This document shows positions 9,982 through 18,476 of a stretch of DNA of 64,000 nucleotides, piece by piece. Origin of the DNA: Pseudomonadales bacterium. GTDB taxonomy: Bacteria; Pseudomonadota; Gammaproteobacteria; Pseudomonadales; Azotimanducaceae. The notes under the pieces were generated by a model. It was not told the DNA's origin. It searched no databases and saw only the letters and a list, made by a program, of their open reading frames with translations. The DNA is taken from assembly GCA_041395945.1 (NCBI GenBank), contig JAWKZN010000001.1, positions 1,798,001-1,862,000 of the forward strand. The letters are read 5' to 3'. Position 1 is the stretch's first letter. Every line of letters begins with the position of its first letter. The position numbers and the translations under genes were made by a program.

Positions 9982-10398
9982 ATGAAGGAGCAGGAAATGG
10001 GCAGTGTGGATTTCGAGGCACGAGCGCTGGAGGCCATGGCGACGGGCGACCCGGACGAGCCGGTCGTCATGCTCAATCTGCTGCGTTACCGGGATACGGC
10101 GCAGGCGGGATACGGGGTCGATGGTTTGAGCGGTCGTGAGGCCTACGGGGTTTACGGACAGCGATTCGAAGAACTGCATCCGCGCTTCGGCGGCGAACCG
10201 ATCTGGATGGGCAAAGCCATCGGAACCATCATCGGCGATGAAGACTGGGACCTGGTGATACTGGTGCACTATCCCACCCGGCGCCAGTTTGTCGAAATGA
10301 TGCAGGACCCGGCCTACAAGGCGATTTCGCCTATCCGCGCCGCGGCGCTGGCGGACAGCCGACTGGTCGAAACCACCCAGCTGCTGCCACGGATCTGA
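9982..10398 (+). CDS. DUF1330-like protein
   Basis: This small protein of about 138 residues has the pattern of the DUF1330/dimeric alpha-beta barrel group (PVVMLNLLRYR, YGQRFEELHPRFGGEPIWMG, DWDLVILVHYPTRRQFVEMMQDPAY). Members are often found in catabolic clusters but lack a secure function. Two starts are possible: ATG 9982 (GAGGA five bases upstream) or ATG 9997 (AAGGAG six bases upstream). It follows the double-TetR gene within 10 bp and precedes the aminotransferase, suggesting a three-gene unit. Confidence 0.85.
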   Translation: MKEQEMGSVDFEARALEAMATGDPDEPVVMLNLLRYRDTAQAGYGVDGLSGREAYGVYGQRFEELHPRFGGEPIWMGKAIGTIIGDEDWDLVILVHYPTRRQFVEMMQDPAYKAISPIRAAALADSRLVETTQLLPRI

Positions 10399-10446
10399 TA
10401 CCGGGACGGGCTGACAACAGACGCTCGACCAGAGGGGAAGAGACCA

Positions 10447-11673
10447 ATGAAGATCAACACCACCCGCCGGGGGTTCCTCGGCGCGCTCGGCGCCGGCGCA
10501 ACCCTGAGTGCTGCGAGAGCGACCGCCGCCGAGAGCAACTACTGGGACCTGATCCGCGCCCAGTTCGCCTTTGACGAAGACCGGGTGCCGATGAACGCGG
10601 CGAACCTGTGTCCGTCACCCCGCTCTGTCGCCGAGCGCGTGTACCAGCTCACCTATGACATCGATCGTGATTGCTCCTTCCAGAACCGCAGCAGGCTGAC
10701 CGATCTGCTCGAGCGATCCCGGGCGAGTGTGGCCGCAGCACTCAATGTCAGCGCCGACGAAGTCGCCCTGGTCCGCAACACGAGCGAAGCAAACAACGTC
10801 GTTAACAACGGCCTCGACCTCGGGCCTGATGACGAAGTCGTTCTCTGGGATCAGAACCACCCGACCAACAACGTCGCCTGGGACGTGCGCGCGGCCCGGT
10901 CCGGCTTCCGGGTCCGGCGGGTGTCGGTGCCCGAACGGCCCGTCAACGAGGATCAGCTCATTGCACCATTTCTGAATGCGCTGACCGACAGCACCCGGGT
11001 ACTGGCCCTGACCCACGTCTCAAACGTTACCGGCATGCGCCTGCCGGTCGCCGAGATCGCGGCACAGGCACGCCGTCGCGGAGTACACGTACACGTCGAT
11101 GGCGCCCAGACCTGGGGTGCATTCGACATCGACCTGAAGGCACTGGGGTGCGATACCTATACCGCCAGCGCACACAAATGGTTCATGGGTCCAAAAGAGG
11201 CAGGTCTGCTCTATGTGCGATCTGACCGTATCGAACAGCTCTGGCCCAGCATCGTCGCGCCGGGCTGGGGCGAGGACGCAGAGAGCGATCTCGTCGGTGC
11301 GCGCAAATTCGAATCCCTCGGCCAGCGCGACGACGCCTGTCTGGCGGCCATTGCCGATGCGAGTGAGCTGCATGCGGCAGTCGGCGCTGCCCGCGTAGAA
11401 CAGCGTGTGCGCGAACTGTCCCAGCGGCTCAAAAGCGGCGTGGCCGAGATGGGCCTGGGACTCGTCACCCCGATGGATCCGGCGTTGAGCGGCGGTGTCT
11501 GCATCATCGAGGTGACACCCGGGCAGCGCAACGAGGTCTGGCACCGGCTCTATACCGAGCATGGCATCGCCGCTGCGCCCACCGGCGGCTTGCGGCTGTG
11601 CCCCCACATCTACAATACGACGGCCCACGTCGATCGGGCGCTTGCGGGGATCGAGGCACTGCTGGTGGGCTAA
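10447..11673 (+). CDS. Tat-exported class V aminotransferase (IPN epimerase/desulfurase-like)
   Basis: The 408-residue protein starts with a Tat signal (TRRGFLGALG, residues 6-15, then an Ala-rich stretch). The class V PLP fold follows: VRNTSEANN phosphate-binding region, HVDGAQTWGAFDIDL with the cofactor-contacting Asp, and YTASAHKWFMGPKEAG, whose SAHKW Lys should carry PLP. It resembles isopenicillin N epimerase-like and cysteine desulfurase-like relatives; the reaction is not predictable. An exported PLP enzyme is uncommon. A GGGGAAGAG ribosome-binding site precedes the ATG. Confidence 0.9.
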   Translation: MKINTTRRGFLGALGAGATLSAARATAAESNYWDLIRAQFAFDEDRVPMNAANLCPSPRSVAERVYQLTYDIDRDCSFQNRSRLTDLLERSRASVAAALNVSADEVALVRNTSEANNVVNNGLDLGPDDEVVLWDQNHPTNNVAWDVRAARSGFRVRRVSVPERPVNEDQLIAPFLNALTDSTRVLALTHVSNVTGMRLPVAEIAAQARRRGVHVHVDGAQTWGAFDIDLKALGCDTYTASAHKWFMGPKEAGLLYVRSDRIEQLWPSIVAPGWGEDAESDLVGARKFESLGQRDDACLAAIADASELHAAVGAARVEQRVRELSQRLKSGVAEMGLGLVTPMDPALSGGVCIIEVTPGQRNEVWHRLYTEHGIAAAPTGGLRLCPHIYNTTAHVDRALAGIEALLVG

Positions 11674-11831
11674 AGCTGCGCAATCACACCCGCTTGCGCA
11701 GTGGCCTCGGATCTGCCTCCCCACTCATCGGGAGCCGTTACCATGTCGCGTCGTTCAGGTACCGTTCAGGCTTACTTCGCTAACCTGCCTTCCAGGCAGG
11801 AATGTGCCTTCCAGGCTTCCAGGAGAGATCG

Positions 11832-12269
11832 ATGAAGACTTTCGCCCTTGCTGTACTCACGCTTTGCGTTACCGCCGCTGCCGTTCCAGCACAGGCCGGT
11901 AGCGGGCATCGGGGTCACGGTTACGATCATCGCGGCTGGGGCCACGGTGGGCACTACTACCGCGGCAGCCACGGCCACCGATCCCACAATAATCACAATG
12001 GCGCCTATCTGGTGGGGGGGCTGGTACTGGGCACGGTGCTCGCCAGTGCATATCACCGTTCGTACTACAGAGATTATTACGAACCTTATCCGGTCACCCG
12101 CACTGTCTATCGAACCGTACCTTCCCGTGTCGTCATCCGCGAGGTAAACGTTGCACCCGTAGGCCGGACCCTCTTCCGGGATCGCCATGGCAACTGCTTT
12201 GAGCGCAACTACAACGACTCTGGCGATGAAGTGCTTTACGAGCTCGACCCTTCGGACTGCGACTGGTAG
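11832..12269 (+). CDS. Secreted Gly/His/Tyr-rich small protein
   Basis: This 145-residue protein has a signal peptide (MKTFALAVLTLCVTAAAVPAQA). A His/Gly/Arg-rich segment follows (GHRGHGYDHRGWGHGGHYYRGSHGH), then a hydrophobic glycine stretch (LVGGLVLGTVLAS). The conserved-looking end has RDRHGNCFERNYNDSGDEVLYELDPSDCDW with two cysteines. It resembles small envelope proteins of unknown role; metal binding by the His-rich part is a guess. The ATG follows AGGAGAG at good spacing. It stands alone between two non-coding gaps of about 85-160 bp. Confidence 0.8.
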   Translation: MKTFALAVLTLCVTAAAVPAQAGSGHRGHGYDHRGWGHGGHYYRGSHGHRSHNNHNGAYLVGGLVLGTVLASAYHRSYYRDYYEPYPVTRTVYRTVPSRVVIREVNVAPVGRTLFRDRHGNCFERNYNDSGDEVLYELDPSDCDW

Positions 12270-12354
12270 CAGCCAGGGTCTATCCAACGTAAAGCGACTG
12301 GATTAAAGTTTGCGACCTGGATGCGTCCGCATCCAGCACACCAGGAGTCTCTCC

Positions 12355-13008
12355 ATGTCGCGTCGTCGTTCTGTCTCGGGCCGGGCGTGTTTCTGCGCCT
12401 GTGTTTTCGCGGCGGCTGTTGCACTCCCATGCGCAGCGATCGCCGATTCCAATGTGCCGGGTGCGATTGCAGGTCTGTTGCCAGAAGGGGCTGATCCTGG
12501 AAAAGGCAGTTTCGAGGTCATGGAAACCGAGTTCGGAAAGTCATTCGGGGGCAATCTGCAGGCAACATCTTTCCCGGGTCAGCGACCATCCTGCGTCTTT
12601 GCCGGCACACCGGAGCTGCGGATCGAAATCAAGGGGGATACCGCTTTCGAAGCACCGCCCATGCTCGACATGGCGATCGCCATGTACCAGCAGGACATCG
12701 ATCGAGCACCGGCAGCCACAGCCGGATTCGCGACCAGCTTCATCGCAAACGCACCTGACGTCGTCTCGGTGGGTCCGGTAAAGAGCGAAGCACTGGGCAC
12801 CGGACACGTGGTGTATGTCGAATATGCAGAAGACTGCAGCGGCCACCCGAAGGGAGCAAAGACCCGATTGAGCGGCTTCGCTCGGCGGGGAGCAACCCAG
12901 CTTAACTTCAACATCGTGGTCGCCCTGGACAGCGCCGGAACGCTGCAGCTTGCCCGGCAGATCATTGACCGCTTCGACAGGATGGACATTGCGGGGCTTA
13001 CGCAGTGA
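12355..13008 (+). CDS. Exported hypothetical protein
   Basis: The 217-residue product has a signal peptide (ACFCACVFAAAVALPCAAIA, cleavage before DS near 31). The mature part of about 185 residues resembles small periplasmic proteins with an alternating alpha/beta pattern. It has two cysteines (PSCVFAG and EDCSGH) that could form a disulfide. I recognise no family. The start is the ATG eight bases after AGGAG; earlier in-frame codons lack a ribosome-binding site. It is convergent with the fasciclin remnant. Confidence 0.75.
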   Translation: MSRRRSVSGRACFCACVFAAAVALPCAAIADSNVPGAIAGLLPEGADPGKGSFEVMETEFGKSFGGNLQATSFPGQRPSCVFAGTPELRIEIKGDTAFEAPPMLDMAIAMYQQDIDRAPAATAGFATSFIANAPDVVSVGPVKSEALGTGHVVYVEYAEDCSGHPKGAKTRLSGFARRGATQLNFNIVVALDSAGTLQLARQIIDRFDRMDIAGLTQ

Positions 13009-13044
13009 GCTGATGTCACGTTTTCGAGTCAGGTTCGCGGGTAT

Positions 13045-13082
13045 TACCGCCCTGCTGTTGTTTCTGCAGTTTCAGGGCGGTA
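13045..13082. repeat. 10-bp perfect inverted repeat, convergent gap
   Basis: TACCGCCCTG at 13045-13054 pairs perfectly with CAGGGCGGTA at 13073-13082 across an 18-nt loop. It lies between the convergent exported-protein gene and the fasciclin remnant. There is no T-run after either arm, so it is not a standard intrinsic terminator, though the position suits one. Confidence 0.6.
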
Positions 13083-13145
13083 CTCAGGGTAAGTTGTGGA
13101 GGGTCTGCGGCCGCAACCAGACTGGCGCGGCCGCAGGATCGGCGA

Positions 13146-13492
13146 TTACGCCTGAGGCAGAATCACCGTATCGATCACATGAATTACCCCGTTGCCAGCT
13201 GGTTGGGATTAGCGAGCAGATTCTCGAGCGCACCCGGTGGCAGCGCAGCAAACGCTTCTTCGGTGGGGGCGAACACCGTGAACGGCCCTTCGCCTTCCAG
13301 CGTTGCGGTTAGAGCGGCTGCGTCCAACGCTGCGAGCAATGTGCTGAAGTTACCCGTGTCGGTGGCCACGCTCACGATTGTGCTTTCCGCCAGTTCGGCT
13401 GAACCACCTTTGTAGTTGTCCGCGATGGCATTTACCGCACCGACACCGAAAACGATGGCGATAATCGGAGTAAAAACTTTATTCATACGCAT
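13146..13492 (-). pseudogene. Fasciclin (FAS1) domain protein, internal deletion
   Basis: From ATG 13492 the frame gives a signal peptide and a good first half of a FAS1 domain (GNFSTLLAALDAAALTATLEGEGPFTVFAPTEEAFAALPPG...LLANPNQL). It then stops after 102 residues. Directly downstream, in a different frame, are the last FAS1 residues (NGVIHVIDTVILPQA, stop at 13146). The middle of the domain, normally some 45 residues with the conserved YHV segment, is missing. An out-of-frame deletion at about 13190 explains both the loss and the frame change. The truncated peptide may still be made but cannot fold as a full FAS1 domain. Confidence 0.8.
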
Positions 13493-13640
13493 CCTGCTGA
13501 TTCCTTGATAGTTGAGTGGTTATCTTTCGTCCCAGGAGGCACGAGTATGGGAACCTGGGCGTGAAGCACCCGTGAATCGCAGGGCTGCAATCTCAGCCGT
13601 ATTAATTGCTTCTTCACGCAGTACTTGCGAGCATCAGTTG

Positions 13641-14207
13641 ATGGTGCATTTATTTTTTACGGTGTTACTGAGTTTGTCCCAGATGGCAGAAGCCGATGTG
13701 AAGGAACTGAAAACCCTGGCAGATTTCCACTCACCACAGACCGATTTCGTCTGGACAGCAGTCAACGACGACGTGATGGGCGGGCAATCGAGCGGTGAGT
13801 TCTCGATAACCGACGGCCGTCTTGTGTTCCGTGGTGAGATCAATACCAATGGGGGAGGTTTCGCCTCCATTCGCACAGATCCTCAGCAACTCCATATAGG
13901 ATCACACGATGGATTGAAGCTGAGAGTGCGTGGAGACGGGCGCACCTACAGGTTTCGGCTTGTGACAGCAGGGTCGGATTACGCGTACATGGCGGACTTT
14001 CCGACCCGAAAAGGAGAATGGGAGATCATCGACCTTCCCTTTTCGACATTTCAGCCCAGCTGGCGCGGGCGCAAGCTCGATCGTCCGCCTGTGAAACCAG
14101 CCGACATCACCAGCATCGGCTTCCTGATCGCAGACAGACGGGACGGAGAGTTTGTACTGGAAGTCGAGTGGATCAAGCTGATTCCCGGCAAGTCGCGCGC
14201 TTCATAG
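13641..14207 (+). CDS. CIA30-like (NADH:ubiquinone oxidoreductase intermediate 30) domain protein
   Basis: The 188-residue protein has a short signal-like N-terminus (MVHLFFTVLLSLSQMAEA). The CIA30 beta-jelly-roll pattern follows: W-x-AVNDDVMGGQSSGEF, GRLVFRGEINTNGGGFASIR, GDGRTYRFRL and the terminal GFLIADRRDGEFVLEVEWIKLI. Bacterial members are single-domain proteins, probably carbohydrate-binding-like, with no proven complex I role. ATG 13641 is chosen because it gives the signal peptide; its ribosome-binding site is weak. Transcription is divergent from the fasciclin remnant. Confidence 0.85.
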   Translation: MVHLFFTVLLSLSQMAEADVKELKTLADFHSPQTDFVWTAVNDDVMGGQSSGEFSITDGRLVFRGEINTNGGGFASIRTDPQQLHIGSHDGLKLRVRGDGRTYRFRLVTAGSDYAYMADFPTRKGEWEIIDLPFSTFQPSWRGRKLDRPPVKPADITSIGFLIADRRDGEFVLEVEWIKLIPGKSRAS

Positions 14208-14336
14208 ATTATCCACAGCCCTCTTCGGCTCGCGATTCAGGCACGGGATGACGGGCCCCGGCTATTTTCGTCCGGGCTGGCCTTCTGCAGGACGGTCTGG
14301 TTTAGTTGCTCCCTGGCAGGCAACGAGGCGTTCAAA

Positions 14337-14906
14337 GTGACCCTACTGATCATCGGTGTTCTGTTGTGGGCGTTCGTCCATCTGATTCCCTCACTCATGC
14401 CCAGGGTACGGAAAGGCCTCGTTGAGAAAGTGGGAGAAGGTCCCTACAAAGGATTCTTCGCACTCGATCTGGTTATCGCGATTCTGCTCATGGTGTTCGG
14501 CTGGCGCTCGGCTCCTGTCGACATTTGGTATGCAGCGCCGCTCGCAGGCAGCCCTATGATAGTCGCAGGGCTCGTGGCGATCGGCTTTGTAATGATGGGT
14601 GCGGCGAACGCGCCGACCAACCTCAAGCGCTATGTGCGCCATCCCATGCTGACCGGCGTGGTGGTATGGGGGCTGGCGCACCTGCTCGCCAATGGTGACA
14701 ACCGCTCGACCATCCTCTTTGGAGGCTTGGCACTCTGGGCGCTGCTCTCGATCTTCACGATCAGCGCGCGGGACGGAAAGTGGAGTAAGCCTGAGCCGGT
14801 ACCCGTGCAGAAGGACGTACTACTGGTCGCCATCGGTGTGGCGCTGACCGCCGTGGTGGCCTACTTCCACGAATATCTGTCCGGTGTGCCGATTCTCGGT
14901 CTCTGA
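14337..14906 (+). CDS. NnrU family membrane protein
   Basis: The 189-residue protein has about five or six hydrophobic segments. It shows the NnrU hallmark NLKRYVRHPMLTGVVVWGLAHLLANGD in its middle, the His-rich membrane motif shared with methyltransferase-like membrane proteins. Family members were first linked to denitrification and are also annotated as isomerase-like in carotenoid pathways; the role here is open. The start is GTG 14337. It precedes the PlsC-type acyltransferase with a gap of about 125 bp. Confidence 0.9.
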   Translation: MTLLIIGVLLWAFVHLIPSLMPRVRKGLVEKVGEGPYKGFFALDLVIAILLMVFGWRSAPVDIWYAAPLAGSPMIVAGLVAIGFVMMGAANAPTNLKRYVRHPMLTGVVVWGLAHLLANGDNRSTILFGGLALWALLSIFTISARDGKWSKPEPVPVQKDVLLVAIGVALTAVVAYFHEYLSGVPILGL

Positions 14907-15032
14907 CCTTGGCGGGCAACAGACACCCGGGTCCCCGCTGCCAGCGCGATGGTGCTTTTATGTGACGACTGTTTAATCGGAATCACATCGCAGACCACTC
15001 CAGCGACTCAGAATAGGACCAGGCGCGCTGAC

Positions 15033-15794
15033 ATGCTGTTGCTACGTTCATACCTTTTTCTGCCTGTCTGGATCGCTACCGGCATCATCACCGGTACCGT
15101 CAGCCTGTTGCTTTGGCCCCTGCCGTATCGCTGGGGCTACAACATCATCATGCTCTGGAATCGTTTCGTCGTATGGTGGGCCGGCTTCTGTTGCGGGGTC
15201 CATTACCGGGTCGTGGGGAAGCGGCCATTCACCGCAGAGCCCTGCGTGATCCTTTCGAATCATCAGAGCACCTGGGAAACCGTTTTCCTGCAGTACTACT
15301 TCGGACCGGCCAGCACCATCCTCAAAAAAGAGCTGCTGCGGATTCCGTTCTTCGGCTGGGGGCTGGCGCTGCTCCGCCCTGTGGCCATTGATCGCAGCAA
15401 CCCGGTCCAGGCCCTGAAGCGGGTCAAGAGCCTCGGCAAAGCGCGACTCAAGGACGGCAATAACCTCCTCGTGTTCCCCGAGGGCACCCGCATGGCGCCG
15501 GGCCAGAGCGGTCGCTACGCCAGAAGCGGCGCGGATATCGCCTGCTCTGCCGGTGTGCCGGTGGTGCCGGTTGCGCACAATGCCGGCACCTGCTGGCCAG
15601 GCAGAAGTCTGCTGAAGTATCCCGGCACCATCACTGTGATCATCGGCGAACCGATCGCCACGCAGGGGCGCACCAGCCGGGAGGTCATGGAGGAAGCCAG
15701 AACCTGGATCGAGGATCAGGTTGCTGCGATCGGGCGCAGCCCGAAGCACGCAGCGCAATGCACTGCACAATCAGGTCCACCAGGGAAACTCTGA
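15033..15794 (+). CDS. 1-acyl-sn-glycerol-3-phosphate acyltransferase family (PlsC-type)
   Basis: The 253-residue protein starts with a membrane segment (LFLPVWIATGIITGTVSLLL). The acyltransferase motif I occurs as NHQSTWE (Glu in place of the usual Asp of HX4D). The substrate motif FPEGTR is present, followed by GVPVVPVAHN. The family transfers an acyl group to lysophosphatidate at the inner membrane in phospholipid synthesis. ATG 15033 is taken as the start; the in-frame extension back to 14949 adds residues with no match to the family. Confidence 0.92.
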   Translation: MLLLRSYLFLPVWIATGIITGTVSLLLWPLPYRWGYNIIMLWNRFVVWWAGFCCGVHYRVVGKRPFTAEPCVILSNHQSTWETVFLQYYFGPASTILKKELLRIPFFGWGLALLRPVAIDRSNPVQALKRVKSLGKARLKDGNNLLVFPEGTRMAPGQSGRYARSGADIACSAGVPVVPVAHNAGTCWPGRSLLKYPGTITVIIGEPIATQGRTSREVMEEARTWIEDQVAAIGRSPKHAAQCTAQSGPPGKL

Positions 15795-15878
15795 TCAGGT
15801 ATCAACGCCGCGCAGTTTCCCTGGCGCCCGACTGAAAAGCGGTAGTATTGCGGGGCGGAACAATCTGGAGGGAAGCCG

Positions 15879-16982
15879 ATGAACCTTGCAACCGCTATCT
15901 GCCTGAGCCTTCTGGTCACGCTGGCAGTCAGCGCCTGCTCACAGGAGTCCAGTCAGCCTGCAGGTGCTGTAAATACCGATCAGGCAGCAGCCGACCCCGG
16001 CTATAAAGCGACCATCCGCTGGACCAGCTACGGCGTGCCTCACGTGCAGGCGGAAGACTGGAAGGGACTCGGCTACGGATTTGCCTACGCCACAGCCCGG
16101 GATGCCATCTGCGTGATCGCCCGCGATCTGGTGATGGTAAACGGAGGCCTTTCGAACCACTTCGGCGCGGAGGACGGCAATCTCGAAAGCGATGTCTTTT
16201 ACAACGCCGTTCTCACAGACAAGGAACTGTCGGGCTTCATGGCCGATCAGTCGCCCCAGGCAGCAGATTTCACCAGCGGCTACGTAGCCGGTTACAACCG
16301 CTACCTTGAAGATCATCAGGACGCTCTGCCTGCAAGCTGTCAGGGCGAGCCCTGGGTGCGGCCGATGACAGATCTCGATATCGCCAGGCTGACAACCGGT
16401 GTGGGCATCCGCTATGGGCTGGGCCGGCTGCAGAAAGAGATCGCGGCAGCTGCGCCGCCGTTCGACGACGGCATGAACGCAGCAAGCGCATTTACCACGG
16501 ATTTTTCCCTGCCGGCAGGCTATGGCTCCAACGCAGTCGCCCTTGGCGGCGACCTGACGAAATCCGGCCGCGGCCTGCTGTTCGGCAATCCCCACTACCC
16601 GTGGCATGGTTCTTCCCGATTTCATCTGATTCACACCACCATCCCCGGTGAACTCGATGTGATGGGTGTGAGCCTGCTGACCACCTCCCGGGTTTCCATC
16701 GGCTTCAACCGGGACATCGCCTGGAGCCATACGGTATCGACCGCCCTGCGCTCCACCTTTTATGAGCTGAGCCTGCATCCGGAAGATCCGATGCAGTATC
16801 GCTTCGGTGATGGCTATCGACGGATCGAGGCAGTCGCGGTACCCGTGACCACCCGAAACGAAGCAGGTAAGCCGATCACTGCGGAGCACACGTGTACTTC
16901 AGTCACTACGGCCCGATCGTGGAATCGGCAACACTGCCGTGGAACCACCAGAAAGCCTACGCGGTTCGCGATGCGAACCTGA
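15879..16982 (+). CDS. PvdQ-like penicillin/AHL acylase, N-terminal part (frameshifted gene)
   Basis: This is the first part of a gene broken by a frameshift at 16889-16891. It encodes a lipoprotein-like signal (LLVTLAVSAC), the alpha chain, and the start of the beta chain. The autocatalytic nucleophile is Ser217 in GYGSNAVALGG, and 22 residues later comes the catalytic-type His (GNPHYPWHG), as in N-terminal nucleophile acylases. GELDVMGVSLL and DIAWSHTVS match the acyl-homoserine lactone acylase branch (PvdQ/QuiP). The true frame is lost after EHT; the final 30 or so residues are out of frame. GGAGGGAAG precedes the ATG. Confidence 0.88.
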   Translation: MNLATAICLSLLVTLAVSACSQESSQPAGAVNTDQAAADPGYKATIRWTSYGVPHVQAEDWKGLGYGFAYATARDAICVIARDLVMVNGGLSNHFGAEDGNLESDVFYNAVLTDKELSGFMADQSPQAADFTSGYVAGYNRYLEDHQDALPASCQGEPWVRPMTDLDIARLTTGVGIRYGLGRLQKEIAAAAPPFDDGMNAASAFTTDFSLPAGYGSNAVALGGDLTKSGRGLLFGNPHYPWHGSSRFHLIHTTIPGELDVMGVSLLTTSRVSIGFNRDIAWSHTVSTALRSTFYELSLHPEDPMQYRFGDGYRRIEAVAVPVTTRNEAGKPITAEHTCTSVTTARSWNRQHCRGTTRKPTRFAMRT

Positions 16983-18214
16983 ACAACCGGCAATCCGGCG
17001 TTACGTACGATGCGCTCAACAAAGCGACCTCAGTGGCGGAAGTGGAAGCGGCAATCAGCAACCAGGGCGTGTCCTGGACCAACACCATCGCCGCGGACCG
17101 GCACGGCAAAGCGTTTTATGGCGATATCAGTGTCACGCCAGGCGTGGACACCGCACTGCTGGAAAGATGTCGCGTAGCGCTGGCCGCTCTGCCCGCCCGG
17201 GAGGTGGTACTCGATGGCGCAAGACCGGATTGCGCATGGCGCGACGATGATCGCTCCGCCGTACCGGGTGCGCTGCCTGCCGAAGAGATGCCGCGGCTGG
17301 TTCGGACCGACTATGTCGCAAACTCCAACGACAGCTACTGGTTATCGAACCCGAAGGCGCCGCTCGAAGGCTACTCACCGATCATCGGCAGCGAACGCAC
17401 AGCCAGAAGCCTGCGCACTCGAGCCGGTCTCACCTTCATCGCCGAAGCAGTCTCAGCGGGGAAGATCGGGCCGGAGGAGATGCAGGCCATGCTCGGAAGC
17501 CAGCGCAACTTCGGTGCCGAACTGCTGCTGGATGATGTGCTGCAGATCTGCGCTGCGGATCTCGAACCGGTGCAGCTGGATGAGCGCATCGTGGACGTGA
17601 AGCCGGCCTGCAACGCCCTCGCCGCCTGGGATCGGCGTATGACGGTGGACAGCCGTGGCGGCCATGTGTGGCGTGAGTTCTGGCGCACGGCACAGAACAT
17701 CGAAAACGTTTTCAGGGTGCCGTTCGACTCGAGCGATCCAGTCGGTACGCCGCGGGGTATTGCGGTCGAGAATGCGGTGGTCAGAGGCGCGCTGCTTGAA
17801 TCACTCGCATCTGCCCAGGTGACGCTGCAGGAAGCCGGTATCGCCCTGGACGCGCGTCTGGGAGACATCCAGTTTGCCGAGCGCAACGGCGATCGTATCC
17901 CGGTACCCGGCGGCGAAGGCTGGGCGGGCATGTGGAGCATGATCATTGCGGAGCTTGCGCCGGAGGTCGGTTACTCGCCCATACGCCACGGCAACAGCTA
18001 TATGCAGGTCATTTCCTGGGATGAAGACGGCAAACTGGACCCCCGGGCGATCGTAACCTATTCCCAGAGCCCGGAACCGGACTCGCCACACTACGCGGAC
18101 ATGACCCGACTGTACGCCGAAGGCAAATGGATCCGGCTGCCCTTTGAAGAAGCTGAAATCGCGGCCGATCCGAATCTGGAGACACTCAACCTCAGTTCGC
18201 GGGACACCCGATAA
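16892..18214 (+). CDS. PvdQ-like acylase, C-terminal part (frameshifted gene)
   Basis: This continues the acylase beta chain in the next frame from VYFSHYGPIV onward: NHQKAYAVRDANLNNR, WTNTIAADRHG, and DYVANSNDSYWLSNP, which carries the Asn expected of the oxyanion site. It ends with SYMQVISWDEDG and SQSPEPDSPHYADMT, near the family C-terminus. It has no ribosome-binding site or signal of its own. It therefore makes sense only as the rest of the upstream gene; joined, the product would be about 778 residues, normal for the family. A one-base loss in CACACGTGTAC, real or a sequencing error, accounts for the break. Confidence 0.85.
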   Translation: MYFSHYGPIVESATLPWNHQKAYAVRDANLNNRQSGVTYDALNKATSVAEVEAAISNQGVSWTNTIAADRHGKAFYGDISVTPGVDTALLERCRVALAALPAREVVLDGARPDCAWRDDDRSAVPGALPAEEMPRLVRTDYVANSNDSYWLSNPKAPLEGYSPIIGSERTARSLRTRAGLTFIAEAVSAGKIGPEEMQAMLGSQRNFGAELLLDDVLQICAADLEPVQLDERIVDVKPACNALAAWDRRMTVDSRGGHVWREFWRTAQNIENVFRVPFDSSDPVGTPRGIAVENAVVRGALLESLASAQVTLQEAGIALDARLGDIQFAERNGDRIPVPGGEGWAGMWSMIIAELAPEVGYSPIRHGNSYMQVISWDEDGKLDPRAIVTYSQSPEPDSPHYADMTRLYAEGKWIRLPFEEAEIAADPNLETLNLSSRDTR

Positions 18215-18231
18215 CCTCGGGTGCCGGCTGT

Positions 18232-18471
18232 TCAGAAATCGAGCAGCGCCACCAGCCGATCGGGGCGCAGGTCATCGCCCGCATAGATCCTGCCATCAAT
18301 CCCAAGCGCTGGTACGGTACGGATACCGTGGCGCTCAACGAGCGATGCGGCAGCTTCATCGACCATGAGATCCTTCACAATAAACGGTATGCCTTCCGTG
18401 CTCAGAATTCGCTTCAAACTCTCGCAAGGCGCACACAGCGGTGTGGTGTAAACAATGATTTCGCGTGCCAT
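18232..18471 (-). CDS. Glutaredoxin-like thiol redox protein
   Basis: This is a compact 79-residue glutaredoxin/NrdH-size protein. The redox motif CAPC is at 13-16 (YTTPLCAPCESLKRIL). The cis-Pro loop is GIRTVPALGIDG, followed by a GG-like region (YAGDDLRP). It lies 5 bp downstream of the selenoprotein gene on the same strand, so both are likely translated from one message. It may be the thiol partner that reduces the selenoprotein's U-x-x-C centre, which is inference from adjacency. Confidence 0.88.
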   Translation of the reverse strand: MAREIIVYTTPLCAPCESLKRILSTEGIPFIVKDLMVDEAAASLVERHGIRTVPALGIDGRIYAGDDLRPDRLVALLDF

Positions 18472-18476
18472 GGTGA

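Noticed and set aside
13013..13312. Plus-strand frame beginning MSRFRVRFAGITALLLFLQF
   Set aside because: The start looks like a membrane segment but there is no good ribosome-binding site, the rest lacks protein character, and it runs antisense through the fasciclin remnant.
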